Positions 1 to 5,933 of a DNA stretch of 7,427 nt are shown here, piece by piece. The notes under the pieces are model-generated. The model was not told the origin of the DNA and searched no databases. It saw nothing but the letters and a program-made list of their open reading frames with translations. The DNA lies in the NCBI GenBank assembly GCA_029256645.1, contig JAQSXM010000162.1, positions 1 through 7,427 of the forward strand, given 5' to 3'. The stretch's first letter is position 1. Each line of letters begins with the position of its first letter. Source of the stretch: Sporomusa sp. (GTDB lineage: Bacteria; Bacillota_C; Negativicutes; Sporomusales; Sporomusaceae). Both the position numbers and the translations under genes were made by a program.

Positions 1-1
1 A

Positions 2-148
2 AAAGAACTGGAAAACAGCAAACTAATCCATCGGGAGCAATATAATCAGATTCCCCCTAAGGTTGAATATTGGCTGACTGAAAAAGGGAAAACCCTGATA
101 CCCATATTGGATCTTATGTATCAGTGGGGAGACCAGAACCGGGAGTAG
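2..148 (+). CDS. HxlR-family transcriptional regulator, C-terminal fragment
   Basis: The window opens inside this gene, so only the last 48 codons and the TAG stop are present. The visible part reads KELENSKLIHREQYNQIPPK followed by VEYWLTEKGKTLIPIL and ends DLMYQWGDQNRE. This matches the end of the HxlR/MarR-like winged helix: the beta-wing with 'LIHREQY', the very characteristic 'PPKVEYWLTEKG' stretch, and the final helix with 'LIPILDLMYQWG'. HxlR proteins are small dimeric DNA-binding regulators (about 100-130 residues) that often respond to reactive aldehydes, quinones or oxidants; the effector cannot be read from this fragment. It converges on the aldehyde dehydrogenase gene with only 7 bases between the two stop codons. 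A direct regulatory link to that gene is possible but unproven, because HxlR genes are usually divergent from their targets. Confidence 0.85.
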   Translation, partial: KELENSKLIHREQYNQIPPKVEYWLTEKGKTLIPILDLMYQWGDQNRE

Positions 149-159
149 CAAGCTGCTAC
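145..159. repeat. Small inverted repeat spanning two convergent stop codons
   Basis: GTAGCA (145-150) and TGCTAC (154-159) are perfect complements around a 3-base loop. The TAG stop of the HxlR gene (146-148) lies in one arm, and the complement of the aldehyde dehydrogenase TAG stop (156-158) lies in the other. Neither strand has a T-run after the hairpin, so it is at best a weak terminator, and part of the symmetry comes simply from two TAG stops facing each other. Confidence 0.4.
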
Positions 160-1781
160 AACAGGAAATCTGTCGATAAAAATTTCGATTTATCACCCTT
201 GACAATAGCGGTAATTAATTGCTTATTGGCCGGTGTCATTTTTGCAGCCACCATCGTCCGGATTGAGAATGCCCGCAACGCGTCGGTGACAGATAAGGTG
301 CCTTCGGCTGAATCCTTTCTGCCGGTAAAGGGAAAACGGTCCGGGCCGCGCTGGCACTGACTGTTGATGTTCACCCGGCAGACCTGATTCACCAGTGGAT
401 CAATGAGGCTGGCCATCAGATCCGCGTCTGTTCCGAAGATACTGACCTGCTGGCCATAATTGGAGTCAATGATATATTGGATGGGTTCACGGATATCATC
501 ATACCCGGCAATCGGTACCACCGGTCCGAACTGTTCTTCGGTGTACACCCGCATTTTTTCATTAACCGGATATAATACCGCAGGCTTGAACAGCGACCCG
601 GAGCTGGTGCCGCCATCCGGATTGATTACTGTTGCGCCATGGTTAACGGCGTCTTCAATGAGTTCCTGCAGATACCTGCTTTTATTCGGTTCAGGCAGCG
701 GCGTAATTTTGACCCCGGGTTCCCACGGCATACCTAGCTTGAGGCTGCTGACTTTGTCGGAGAAGCGTTTAAGGAATTCATCAATAATCCGGTTATGCAC
801 AAACAGGATTTTTAGTGCTGTACAACGCTGGCCATTATAGGAGAGTGAACCGGCTATCGTTTCCTCCACAACCTGGTCAAGCGCCGCGTCTGCCAGCACA
901 ATGGCGGCGTTTTTGGCCTCCAGTCCCAAAACACTGCGCAACCGGTGCGGTTTGGGGTGCTGCTGCTTGAGGGTATCGGCCACCGTGCTTGAGCCGATAA
1001 AGGCCAGTGTGTTGATTTTTCCTGAACGCATGACCGGTCCAACCACTTTTTGCCCGGACCCGTAGACGGTGTTGACAACACCGGGAGGAAAAGCATCCCG
1101 GAAGGCTTCAAGCAGTGGTGAATGCAGCAATACTCCCAGCTTGGGCGGTTTGAAAACCACGGTATTCCCCATAACCAGGGCCGGGATCAGTGTGGTAAAG
1201 GTCTCGTTCAGTGGGTAATTATAGGGCCCCATGCATAATACCACGCCCAGCGGGGCGCGCCTGACCTGGGCCAGAATGCCCTCCTCAATGGTAAAACGGG
1301 AAGATTCCCGGTCCAGGACCTTGAGTGCCTCCAGGGTATCGCGGATGTACTCTACCGTCCGGTCAAATTCTTTTTCCGAGTCAGGCAGTGTTTTCCCGAT
1401 CTCCCACATGAGCAGTTTTACAACCTCTTCCCGCTTGGCAATCATATTGCGGGCAAATAGCTCCAGATGGCGGATTCTTTTTTCCACAGACATCGTGGGC
1501 CACAGTCCGCCGCCATTATCGTAGGCTCTTTCCGCAGCGTCCAGGGCCTCCAGGGCTTCTTTCTCAGTCAGGACAGGATAACAGCCAAGAACAACCGGCT
1601 GAAGAGTTCCATCTTTCAGTACCTGTATTGGTGAAATTACTTGCTGGCACGGCCCTTCCCACCGCCTGATCTCGCCATTAATCAAATACTCTTGCTGCTG
1701 GATAGGCTGCTTAATCCGGTATTGCTCAGGGATATCGGCTTCGCAGGGAAACAGGCTGTTAGTTTGTTCATTTTGCCCCAA
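156..1781 (-). CDS. gapN: NADP-dependent non-phosphorylating glyceraldehyde-3-phosphate dehydrogenase (GapN-type aldehyde dehydrogenase)
   Basis: This 541-residue protein belongs to the aldehyde dehydrogenase superfamily. GapN enzymes oxidise glyceraldehyde-3-phosphate directly to 3-phosphoglycerate in the cytoplasm, making NADPH and bypassing the ATP-forming step of glycolysis. Visible motifs are the oxyanion-site Asn188 in GPYNYPLN, the cofactor-binding Lys211 in VVFKPPK, the general base Glu288 in GLEAKNAAIV, the nucleophile Cys320 in NGQRCTALK, and EEQFGP at 415-420. The C-terminal stretch INSQCQRGPDRFPFTGRKDS with GTLSVTDALRAFSIRT (about 472-508) is typical of the GapN branch rather than general aldehyde dehydrogenases. 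Length exceeds the usual 475-500 through an N-terminal extension of about 40 residues and a tail of roughly 25. The start is a TTG, chosen because AAGGAG lies 9 bases upstream and no in-frame ATG is close. Substrate assignment is by similarity only. Confidence 0.85.
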   Translation of the reverse strand: MGQNEQTNSLFPCEADIPEQYRIKQPIQQQEYLINGEIRRWEGPCQQVISPIQVLKDGTLQPVVLGCYPVLTEKEALEALDAAERAYDNGGGLWPTMSVEKRIRHLELFARNMIAKREEVVKLLMWEIGKTLPDSEKEFDRTVEYIRDTLEALKVLDRESSRFTIEEGILAQVRRAPLGVVLCMGPYNYPLNETFTTLIPALVMGNTVVFKPPKLGVLLHSPLLEAFRDAFPPGVVNTVYGSGQKVVGPVMRSGKINTLAFIGSSTVADTLKQQHPKPHRLRSVLGLEAKNAAIVLADAALDQVVEETIAGSLSYNGQRCTALKILFVHNRIIDEFLKRFSDKVSSLKLGMPWEPGVKITPLPEPNKSRYLQELIEDAVNHGATVINPDGGTSSGSLFKPAVLYPVNEKMRVYTEEQFGPVVPIAGYDDIREPIQYIIDSNYGQQVSIFGTDADLMASLIDPLVNQVCRVNINSQCQRGPDRFPFTGRKDSAEGTLSVTDALRAFSIRTMVAAKMTPANKQLITAIVKGDKSKFLSTDFLL

Positions 1782-2009
1782 AATTTCACTCTCCTTAAAG
1801 TAGGTAATTGTCTATATTAGATAAGTACTTCGATTATAATTTCCACTTTCCTCCAAAATTAATAGCACTCACGGTGGGAATTGGCAGCCGGAGCATAAAT
1901 TTTTACTGATAAGTTTTTACAGCTGGAATTTGACTGAATACTTGCAACAGTGGAAATTAGATGCCATTATATCCATTAACCGGTAATTGCCGGGTGTTAG
2001 CTGCGGGAG

Positions 2010-2029
2010 TATACTGACGGTGGGAGGTG
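2010..2029 (+). promoter_or_regulatory. Tentative promoter -10 and strong ribosome binding site for the 51-residue Cys protein
   Basis: TATACT (2010-2015) has a weak -35 match, TTGCCG, 17 bases upstream (1987-1992). The predicted transcript start near 2022 would leave a leader of only about 13 bases, beginning right at the ribosome binding site GGGAGGTG (2022-2029). The binding site is convincing and fixes the ATG at 2035; the promoter is only a possibility. The rest of the divergent gap (1782-2009) is AT-rich. It contains a minus-strand TATAAT at 1838-1833 without a good -35, which might serve gapN. Confidence 0.3.
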
Positions 2030-2034
2030 GCAGT

Positions 2035-2190
2035 ATGCTCCAAGTCCAAGAGGTGGCTGACGGCCTCGCTCACCTGGCCGAATCAATCTGTGACAAGTGT
2101 CCGATGAGCGAAACCTGCGGCGATATACCGATGTGCGGCGATATTCAATTACTGAAGCAGGCGGAAGAATTACTTAAGATGCACCCTTGA
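2035..2190 (+). CDS. Small four-cysteine protein, function unknown
   Basis: I do not recognise a named family. The gene encodes 51 residues with a helical N-terminus (LQVQEVADGLAHLAES), a cysteine cluster and a helical C-terminus (DIQLLKQAEELLKM). The cysteines are C19, C22, C28 and C34, giving C-x2-C-x5-C-x5-C in CDKCPMSETCGDIPMC. That spacing would suit a single metal site (Zn or Fe-S) or a redox role, but no partner is visible. The ATG at 2035 is preferred over an upstream in-frame TTG at 1987 because GGGAGGTG lies just before it and the upstream 16 residues look like untranslated leader. The gene stands alone between the divergent gapN and its own terminator, so it is probably a single-gene transcript. 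Coding status is supported by the start signal, the patterned helices and the terminator at its end. Confidence 0.7.
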   Translation: MLQVQEVADGLAHLAESICDKCPMSETCGDIPMCGDIQLLKQAEELLKMHP

Positions 2191-2202
2191 GGGTGCATTT
2201 TT
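2179..2202 (+). terminator. Intrinsic terminator overlapping the end of the small Cys gene
   Basis: ATGCACCC (2179-2186) pairs perfectly with GGGTGCAT (2191-2198) around the loop TTGA, and TTTTT follows (2198-2202). The final codons Met-His-Pro form the left arm and the TGA stop lies in the loop, so coding sequence and terminator share bases. Confidence 0.85.
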
Positions 2203-2251
2203 GTGTTTTGTGATTAATAATAATTAGCTGCGCTGAATATGAATACAGAGA

Positions 2252-2270
2252 GTAAAACCAGGCGTTTTAC
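2252..2270. promoter_or_regulatory. Perfect inverted repeat, candidate operator
   Basis: GTAAAAC (2252-2258) and GTTTTAC (2264-2270) are perfect 7-base complements separated by 5 bases. The element lies 25 bases before the start codon at 2296, where a repressor site or a leader hairpin would fit. No convincing -35/-10 pair was found between the preceding terminator and this element. Confidence 0.45.
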
Positions 2271-2295
2271 ATAGAATGAAATGGCGGGTGAGCCT

Positions 2296-2553
2296 ATGAA
2301 ACACGAGATTTTTGCCGATGGGATCAGTGCTATCCATGTTACCGGCAATCTTGTCCGTATCGATCTGATGTCTCTGCAGCCCCAGCTTAGCGGTGAAGAC
2401 GGTAAGCCGGTGGTTGTTATCAGCAAGCGGATCATCATGCCGCTGGAGGGCTTTGTCCAGTCATTGGCGATTCAGGAGGATATCGTTAAGCAGCTGCTTG
2501 CGGCCGGTGTGCTAAAAAAGACTGAACCGTTACATATATCAACCCAACACTGA
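2296..2553 (+). CDS. Conserved-looking 85-residue protein of unknown function
   Basis: The product starts MKHEIFADGISAIHVTGNLV and continues through RIDLMSLQP, a polar GEDGKP turn, VVVISKRIIMPLEGFVQSLA and a helix ending QLLAAGVLKK. The pattern is a short beta-rich half (about 8-45) followed by an R-[IL]-[IV]-M-P-x-[EQ]-G-F-x-Q-type motif and a C-terminal amphipathic helix. It recalls small uncharacterised proteins of anaerobic bacteria, and loosely the DUF3467 layout, but I cannot assign a function. No signal peptide or membrane segment is seen. The ATG at 2296 is preferred because GGTGA lies 4 bases upstream; an in-frame ATG at 2281 would add five residues (MAGEP) but has no good ribosome site. 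It follows the terminator of the Cys gene, so it probably has its own promoter. No clear terminator follows. Confidence 0.65.
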   Translation: MKHEIFADGISAIHVTGNLVRIDLMSLQPQLSGEDGKPVVVISKRIIMPLEGFVQSLAIQEDIVKQLLAAGVLKKTEPLHISTQH

Positions 2554-2630
2554 TGCAAAGTCTTATCGGCTGGGGGCTGTCAATATTCTAATTTGATCGA
2601 CAAAGTTCGACATAAATTACAAAATTATCC

Positions 2631-2659
2631 TTGACAGTAATTTTATTCCAATGTATACT
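2631..2659 (+). promoter_or_regulatory. Strong sigma-A-type promoter of the CIRCE-controlled gene
   Basis: A perfect -35 TTGACA (2631-2636) and a -10 TATACT (2654-2659) are separated by the optimal 17 bases. The predicted start is near 2666, placing the CIRCE operator immediately downstream in the transcribed leader, the usual arrangement for HrcA control. Upstream bases 2554-2630 are AT-rich and hold nothing else recognisable. Confidence 0.9.
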
Positions 2660-2673
2660 GGAAAAGTAGACGA

Positions 2674-2700
2674 TTAGCACTCTCTATAGACGAGTGCTAA
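2674..2700. promoter_or_regulatory. CIRCE element (HrcA heat-shock operator)
   Basis: TTAGCACTC (2674-2682), nine spacer bases, then GAGTGCTAA (2692-2700): an exact match to the CIRCE consensus TTAGCACTC-N9-GAGTGCTAA. In established biology, HrcA binds this repeat and represses groESL and dnaK operons until heat or misfolded protein lowers its activity. Here it sits about 50 bases before a small coiled-coil gene and no chaperone gene is in the window. Confidence 0.97.
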
Positions 2701-2750
2701 TAGCAAGACTCGGATAGATCGGTCAGAAGATAAATAAGGGGGACAAGTAT

Positions 2751-3038
2751 ATGGAAAAACGCAATCTATACATAGAAAAGATTGAGGCCAATCTGGCCCA
2801 GTACAATGCAAAGCTAGTGGAGATGAGGGCTAAAGCGGCTGAGGTGCAGGCCGACATGAAATTAGAATACCTCAATCAGATAGAGAAGGTCGAAAAGATG
2901 CGTGATGATGTTAAGGACAAGCATAATCAACTCAAACATGCCAGTGAGAATGCCTGGGAAGATGTAAAATCAGGGACTGAAAAGGCGTGGAATGAGCTGA
3001 CAGAAGCCGTTGATAGGGCTACCCACCGGTTTAAATAA
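2751..3038 (+). CDS. HrcA-controlled coiled-coil stress protein (sll1863-like)
   Basis: The 95-residue protein is almost entirely helical and highly charged. It has heptad-like runs from MEKRNLYIEKIEANLAQYNA through about residue 65 (VEKMRDDVKDKHNQLKHA), then an aromatic-containing tail with AWEDVKSGTEKAW and AVDRATHRF. The layout resembles small coiled-coil proteins annotated as sll1863-type stress-response proteins; the biochemical role of that family is not known to me. No signal peptide, membrane segment or cysteine is present, so it is probably a soluble cytoplasmic oligomer. The start ATG has AAGGGGG 8 bases upstream. Regulation is the clearest part: a consensus promoter followed by a perfect CIRCE operator predicts repression by HrcA and induction by heat or protein damage. 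A role in protein or envelope protection under stress is inference. Confidence 0.85.
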   Translation: MEKRNLYIEKIEANLAQYNAKLVEMRAKAAEVQADMKLEYLNQIEKVEKMRDDVKDKHNQLKHASENAWEDVKSGTEKAWNELTEAVDRATHRFK

Positions 3039-3040
3039 CT

Positions 3041-3063
3041 CAACAAACCAGCCGGTTTTGTTG
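3041..3063 (+). terminator. Weak hairpin after the coiled-coil gene
   Basis: CAACAAACC (3041-3049) pairs with GGTTTTGTTG (3054-3063), with one bulged base and a 4-base loop, starting two bases after the stop codon. The T-rich part is inside the stem and no T-run follows, so termination may be incomplete and transcription could continue into the next gene. Confidence 0.4.
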
Positions 3064-3132
3064 GACAGGCTTGGCACCAGATGCTGCTATCATACATGAA
3101 AATAAAGTTAAAAATATTAGGGGGTTTTCCTG

Positions 3133-3597
3133 TTGAAAAAAATTATATTTGCTGTAATGCTTCTTATTGTAACTAGTGTGGGCACCGTTTTTGCCGCTCC
3201 GATAAATAACCTGGACAGAGGTCAGACTGCGATCGGTTTCGTGAGAGATGATTTCTATGTTGAACATAAACTTACTAATGCGATTACTGTAGGGCTGCAA
3301 GATGACGATATCTACGGACAGTTTGGCCTTAATGGTAATTACCGGGCTATTATTGGCAGCCGGGATTACGATTCTGATTCGCATCTTTATGGCGGTGTCG
3401 CGGTCACCACTGCACTGGCTCCTGCTCTGGATGGCTACGCCTCGGTGGTTGCAGGTAGCAGCTTTGCAGAATTTCAGGTTGGGGCCAACTACAGCCTCAC
3501 CCATAATTTTGATCTTAATGTCAACTACTGCTCGTTCAGACCGGACGAAGGCCGCAATAAAAACCGAGTTGGGATAGGCGCAACCTTAAAGTTCTAA
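3133..3597 (+). CDS. Secreted, outer-membrane beta-barrel-like protein
   Basis: This 154-residue protein begins with a signal peptide (Lys2-Lys3, hydrophobic core IIFAVMLLIVTSV, cleavage after VFA or VFAA at about 21-22). The rest alternates polar and hydrophobic residues in short strands separated by Asp/Asn/Gly turns, for example TNAITVGLQ, YGQFGLNGNYRAIIG, LYGGVAVTTAL, AEFQVGANYSL and RVGIGATLKF. The final residue is Phe in a C-terminal strand, the signature read by the BamA machinery in diderm bacteria. It is most likely a small outer-membrane or surface barrel protein, related in style to those of Negativicutes; no specific function is recognisable. The start is a TTG with GGGGG 8 bases upstream, and a clear terminator follows. 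No strong promoter was found in the 94-base gap, so it may partly depend on read-through from the CIRCE gene. Confidence 0.75.
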   Translation: MKKIIFAVMLLIVTSVGTVFAAPINNLDRGQTAIGFVRDDFYVEHKLTNAITVGLQDDDIYGQFGLNGNYRAIIGSRDYDSDSHLYGGVAVTTALAPALDGYASVVAGSSFAEFQVGANYSLTHNFDLNVNYCSFRPDEGRNKNRVGIGATLKF

Positions 3598-3617
3598 AAC
3601 TTAAGCCCAAAATGATG

Positions 3618-3645
3618 AGAACCCGCGAGATTTCGCGGGTTCTTT
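3618..3645. terminator. Shared intrinsic terminator between convergent genes
   Basis: AGAACCCGCGA (3618-3628) pairs perfectly over 11 bases with TCGCGGGTTCT (3633-3643) around the loop GATT. TTT follows on the plus strand, and a TCATCATTTT tail follows on the minus strand. It lies between the stop codons of the barrel protein and the amidohydrolase and can serve both. Confidence 0.85.
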
Positions 3646-3646
3646 G

Positions 3647-4783
3647 CTAATCAATTTCTCCATCGACCATGACGATTTCCGGGTGGGCAGAAACAATCAG
3701 CGGGTCTTCACTCCATACGACCAGATCGGCGTCCATGCCGGGAGCCAGGCTGCCGATACGGTCATCAACGCCCAGAATCTTTGCAGCGTCGCAGGTGATC
3801 ATTTTCAGCGCCTGATGGGCCGGGAGGCCGTACCGGGTCGACAGGCCGGCATAGAGCGACAGAAAACAGCTGGGTGTTACCGGGTGATCGCTCATCATGG
3901 TAAAGGCTACGCCATGCCGGTATAACAGGGCAGGTGATTCCATGGTTTTATCTTTTAGCTCCACTTTTGATCTGGTGGATAATGTTGGCCCCAGGATTAC
4001 AGGGATCTCTTCGGCTGCCAGCAGGTCGGCCACAAGATAAGCCTCGGTGCCATGCTCGATAATGATTTCAACATCAAACTCCCGGGCGATCCGTATTGCT
4101 GTAATAATATCATCGGCCCTGTGAGCGTGGGCCCGGAGCGGCATCTCCCTGCGCAATACCCTGGCGATTGCTTCCATGCCCATATCATATTTAAAATCTT
4201 TTTCGCCCTGTTGCAGCAGGTACTGGCGGGCCTTCCAGAAAGCCTCCCTGATTAGGGCGGCGGTTGCCATACGTGAGACAGGCATCTTTTTGCGGTCTGC
4301 CCCGTAAACCCGTTTAGGGTTTTCACCAAAGGCAATCTTTAGCCCGGCATACCGCTGGAGCAGCATCTGCTCTACGGTGGCTTTGGGCGCGGTTTTAAGG
4401 AGCACGCATTGGCCGCCTATCGGATTGGCGCTGCCGGGAGCGATCATAACAGTTGTTACGCCCCCCTGGTAGGCTTCCAGCAGGCCGAGGTCAGCGGGGT
4501 TAATGGCATCAAGGGCATGCAGGCCGGGGGTAACCGGTTCGCTGCGTTCGTTGACATCAGAACCGGCCCAGCCCATGCCTTCGCTTTCGATACCTAAATG
4601 GGTGTGGGCGTCAATGAGTCCCGGGGTTATGATCTTGCCGGTTACATCGATGACCCGGCAGCCTGGCGGGATGTCGATATTTTTGCCAATTGCCCATATT
4701 TTACTGTTGCGAACCACTATTGTGCCGCGTTCTAGGTTTTTACCGCACATTGTCAGGATTGTTCCACCTGTTAATGCAATCAT
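3647..4783 (-). CDS. Metal-dependent amidohydrolase, imidazolonepropionase-like
   Basis: The 378-residue protein is a complete amidohydrolase-superfamily enzyme. It has an N-terminal beta-sandwich part (ALTGGTILT, residues 3-11; GTIVVRNSKIWAIG, 20-33), the entry motif GLIDAHTHLG with metal ligands His60 and His62, then His219 and His221 in RAHAHRADD, His244 in IIEHGTEA, and the catalytic/metal Asp299 in MMSDHPVTP. The C-terminal sandwich returns at IGSLAPGMDADLVVWSEDPL (343-362). A conserved-looking block GLKIAFGENPKRVYG (147-161) is typical of the COG1228 imidazolonepropionase-like subgroup, whose members hydrolyse cyclic amides or dipeptides. The substrate here cannot be told, and no histidine-degradation genes are nearby, so true imidazolonepropionase (hutI) is unlikely. 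The ATG start has TAGGAGGG six bases upstream. The gene stands alone; no convincing promoter was found. Confidence 0.85.
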   Translation of the reverse strand: MIALTGGTILTMCGKNLERGTIVVRNSKIWAIGKNIDIPPGCRVIDVTGKIITPGLIDAHTHLGIESEGMGWAGSDVNERSEPVTPGLHALDAINPADLGLLEAYQGGVTTVMIAPGSANPIGGQCVLLKTAPKATVEQMLLQRYAGLKIAFGENPKRVYGADRKKMPVSRMATAALIREAFWKARQYLLQQGEKDFKYDMGMEAIARVLRREMPLRAHAHRADDIITAIRIAREFDVEIIIEHGTEAYLVADLLAAEEIPVILGPTLSTRSKVELKDKTMESPALLYRHGVAFTMMSDHPVTPSCFLSLYAGLSTRYGLPAHQALKMITCDAAKILGVDDRIGSLAPGMDADLVVWSEDPLIVSAHPEIVMVDGEID

Positions 4784-4874
4784 TTATTTCCCTCCTAGTC
4801 ATTATAGTGAAGTTGTAATCAGCAGACGATCACTCAGTTTTGCTCTACTCTTAGCTGTGGGCCGGCCGGTTTGG

Positions 4875-4900
4875 GAGTCCCTGTATTCAGGCAGGGGCTC
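4875..4900. other. Hairpin in the divergent gap between amidohydrolase and rep-like gene
   Basis: GAGTCCCTG (4875-4883) pairs with CAGGGGCTC (4892-4900) over 9 bases including one G-T pair, with an 8-base loop. No T-run follows on either strand, so it is not a standard terminator. On the minus strand it would lie about 90-120 bases before the amidohydrolase start, where it could be a structured leader. The rest of 4784-4980 shows GC-rich palindromic bits (GGCCGGCCGG near 4860) and a run of seven T (4943-4949), but nothing I can name. Confidence 0.35.
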
Positions 4901-4984
4901 TCTAACATATATTACTCATGTTGGCAAGAGTTTCCTGCATAATTTTTTTCTGCCGGCTCCGGTTAATGATTGACGGAAAACAAG

Positions 4985-5012
4985 GATTGCAATGGAAAAT
5001 AAATTTGCAATC
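4985..5012. promoter_or_regulatory. TTGCAA operator pair 1, before the rep-like gene
   Basis: GATTGCAAT (4985-4993) and TTGCAATC (5005-5012) face each other; their TTGCAA cores (4987 and 5005) start exactly 18 bases apart. The second copy coincides with the -35 element of the rep-like promoter. The same pair with the same 18-base step recurs at 5906-5933 and 6021-6048. These sites could be autoregulatory operators or iteron-like sites bound by the Rep_3-type protein. Confidence 0.65.
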
Positions 5013-5034
5013 GTAAGGCGGTATACTATATAAT
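5005..5034 (+). promoter_or_regulatory. Promoter of the rep-like gene
   Basis: TTGCAA (5005-5010) as -35 and a perfect TATAAT (5029-5034) are 18 bases apart. The predicted start near 5041 leaves a leader of about 14 bases that begins at the ribosome binding site GAGGTGA (5042-5048). Because the -35 is itself part of the repeated GATTGCAA motif, any protein binding there would block or modulate the polymerase. Confidence 0.7.
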
Positions 5035-5054
5035 GAACCCAGAGGTGAGGGTAA

Positions 5055-5891
5055 ATGGAAGTTAATCTCAAAAGAACGATTACCGGACTGGAACATCAAA
5101 AGCTGGTAAGTGCTGCTCTTTGCCCGGACGGACAAATAACCCGGCCTAATCAACTTGTTAAAACAGGCAGTATCATTGGTCGCCGGGATTCACTCACAGA
5201 ATTGCAGCAAAAAATACTGACTGCCGCGATCGCCTTAAGCTATGAAAGCAGGCCGAATAAATCTGATCACGCTGCTTATTTGATGCACTTTAGTGATTTT
5301 GTTAAAATCTGTGGTGATTCATTGCAAAATGACATGTATGCTTATATAGTCAATGAGATTGAAAAAATATCCAAAAAAGGCCTGTGGCTGTATGATGAGC
5401 AGACTGAAACATTGATCCGGACCCAGTGGTTCCAGGCGATTGAATATCGTGGCAAGGGGATTCTCTTTCAGTTTACTGAGCGCGTGATGTCTTTAATTGC
5501 TGCTATTGACCCCTGCGATATTGAGTATCAGTTAGTAAAAGGAATTCAATATAAAGGTAAACATACGCTGGCTGTTTTTGAAATTCTCTGGTCCTGGAAA
5601 TCTGCCGGTGTGGTAGAATACAGTATTGCTGAGATGATGCGGCAATTATCTCTGGAACACACACGCTATTCCTATGGCCAGCTGCGGCTTAGGGTTATTG
5701 AACCGTCAATCCAGGAAATTTATGAATGGGATGACGCAATTTTTGTGCGTTTTGGACCAACATTTTCCGGGCGCAGAGTGGAAGGTATCTGGTTTGAAGT
5801 GATAACCGGGGAAAAGGCCAGGGAGTTGCGAAAAAATGAACCGGAATTTAAATTTTCGTCACCGGAGCAAAAGCATGGACAAATAAAATAA
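5055..5891 (+). CDS. Rep_3-family (RepB-type) replication initiator-like protein
   Basis: The 278-residue protein carries the double winged-helix signature of Rep_3 plasmid initiators. The first domain (about 46-150) has SLTELQQKILTAAIA, a FSDFVKICG stretch, WFQAIEYRGKGILFQFTERV and IDPCDIEYQLVKG. The second domain (about 165-250) has KHTLAVFEILWSW, GVVEYSIAEMMRQL, the YSYGQLRLRVIEPSIQEI recognition-type helix and a closing GRRVEGIWFEVI strand. Such proteins bind iterons to start plasmid replication and usually repress their own promoter. Here the N-terminus has about 40 extra residues, and the flanking DNA holds paired TTGCAA sites rather than a long iteron array; no DnaA box, partition or mobilisation gene is visible. 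It is therefore either a plasmid remnant, a true plasmid initiator, or an initiator turned transcription regulator. The start ATG has GAGGTGA 6 bases upstream. Confidence 0.8.
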   Translation: MEVNLKRTITGLEHQKLVSAALCPDGQITRPNQLVKTGSIIGRRDSLTELQQKILTAAIALSYESRPNKSDHAAYLMHFSDFVKICGDSLQNDMYAYIVNEIEKISKKGLWLYDEQTETLIRTQWFQAIEYRGKGILFQFTERVMSLIAAIDPCDIEYQLVKGIQYKGKHTLAVFEILWSWKSAGVVEYSIAEMMRQLSLEHTRYSYGQLRLRVIEPSIQEIYEWDDAIFVRFGPTFSGRRVEGIWFEVITGEKARELRKNEPEFKFSSPEQKHGQIK

Positions 5892-5905
5892 AAGTAAAAA
5901 TTCAT

Positions 5906-5933
5906 CGATTGCAAATTAAAATATGATTGCAAT
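5906..5933. promoter_or_regulatory. TTGCAA operator pair 2, after the rep-like gene
   Basis: CGATTGCAAA (5906-5915) and GATTGCAAT (5925-5933) have TTGCAA cores starting at 5909 and 5927, again 18 bases apart. The downstream copy is the -35 of the next promoter, as in pair 1. A degenerate third copy, TTGCCA, starts at 5944. Confidence 0.65.

Noticed and set aside
1987..2034. Upstream TTG start for the small Cys protein
   Set aside because: The ATG at 2035 has a strong GGGAGGTG site directly before it; the TTG lies in leader or promoter sequence.
3040..3504. 154-codon minus-strand ORF opposite the barrel protein
   Set aside because: The plus-strand protein has a signal peptide, ribosome site and terminator; the minus-strand product has no recognisable pattern and would cross the terminator hairpin after the coiled-coil gene.
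4801..4806. Minus-strand TATAAT as promoter for the amidohydrolase
   Set aside because: The predicted start would fall inside the ribosome binding site (4790-4797), and there is no acceptable -35 17 bases upstream.
4503..4973. 156-codon plus-strand ORF over the start of the amidohydrolase
   Set aside because: The overlapping minus-strand amidohydrolase is complete with all metal ligands; the plus-strand translation is a compositional shadow without family features.
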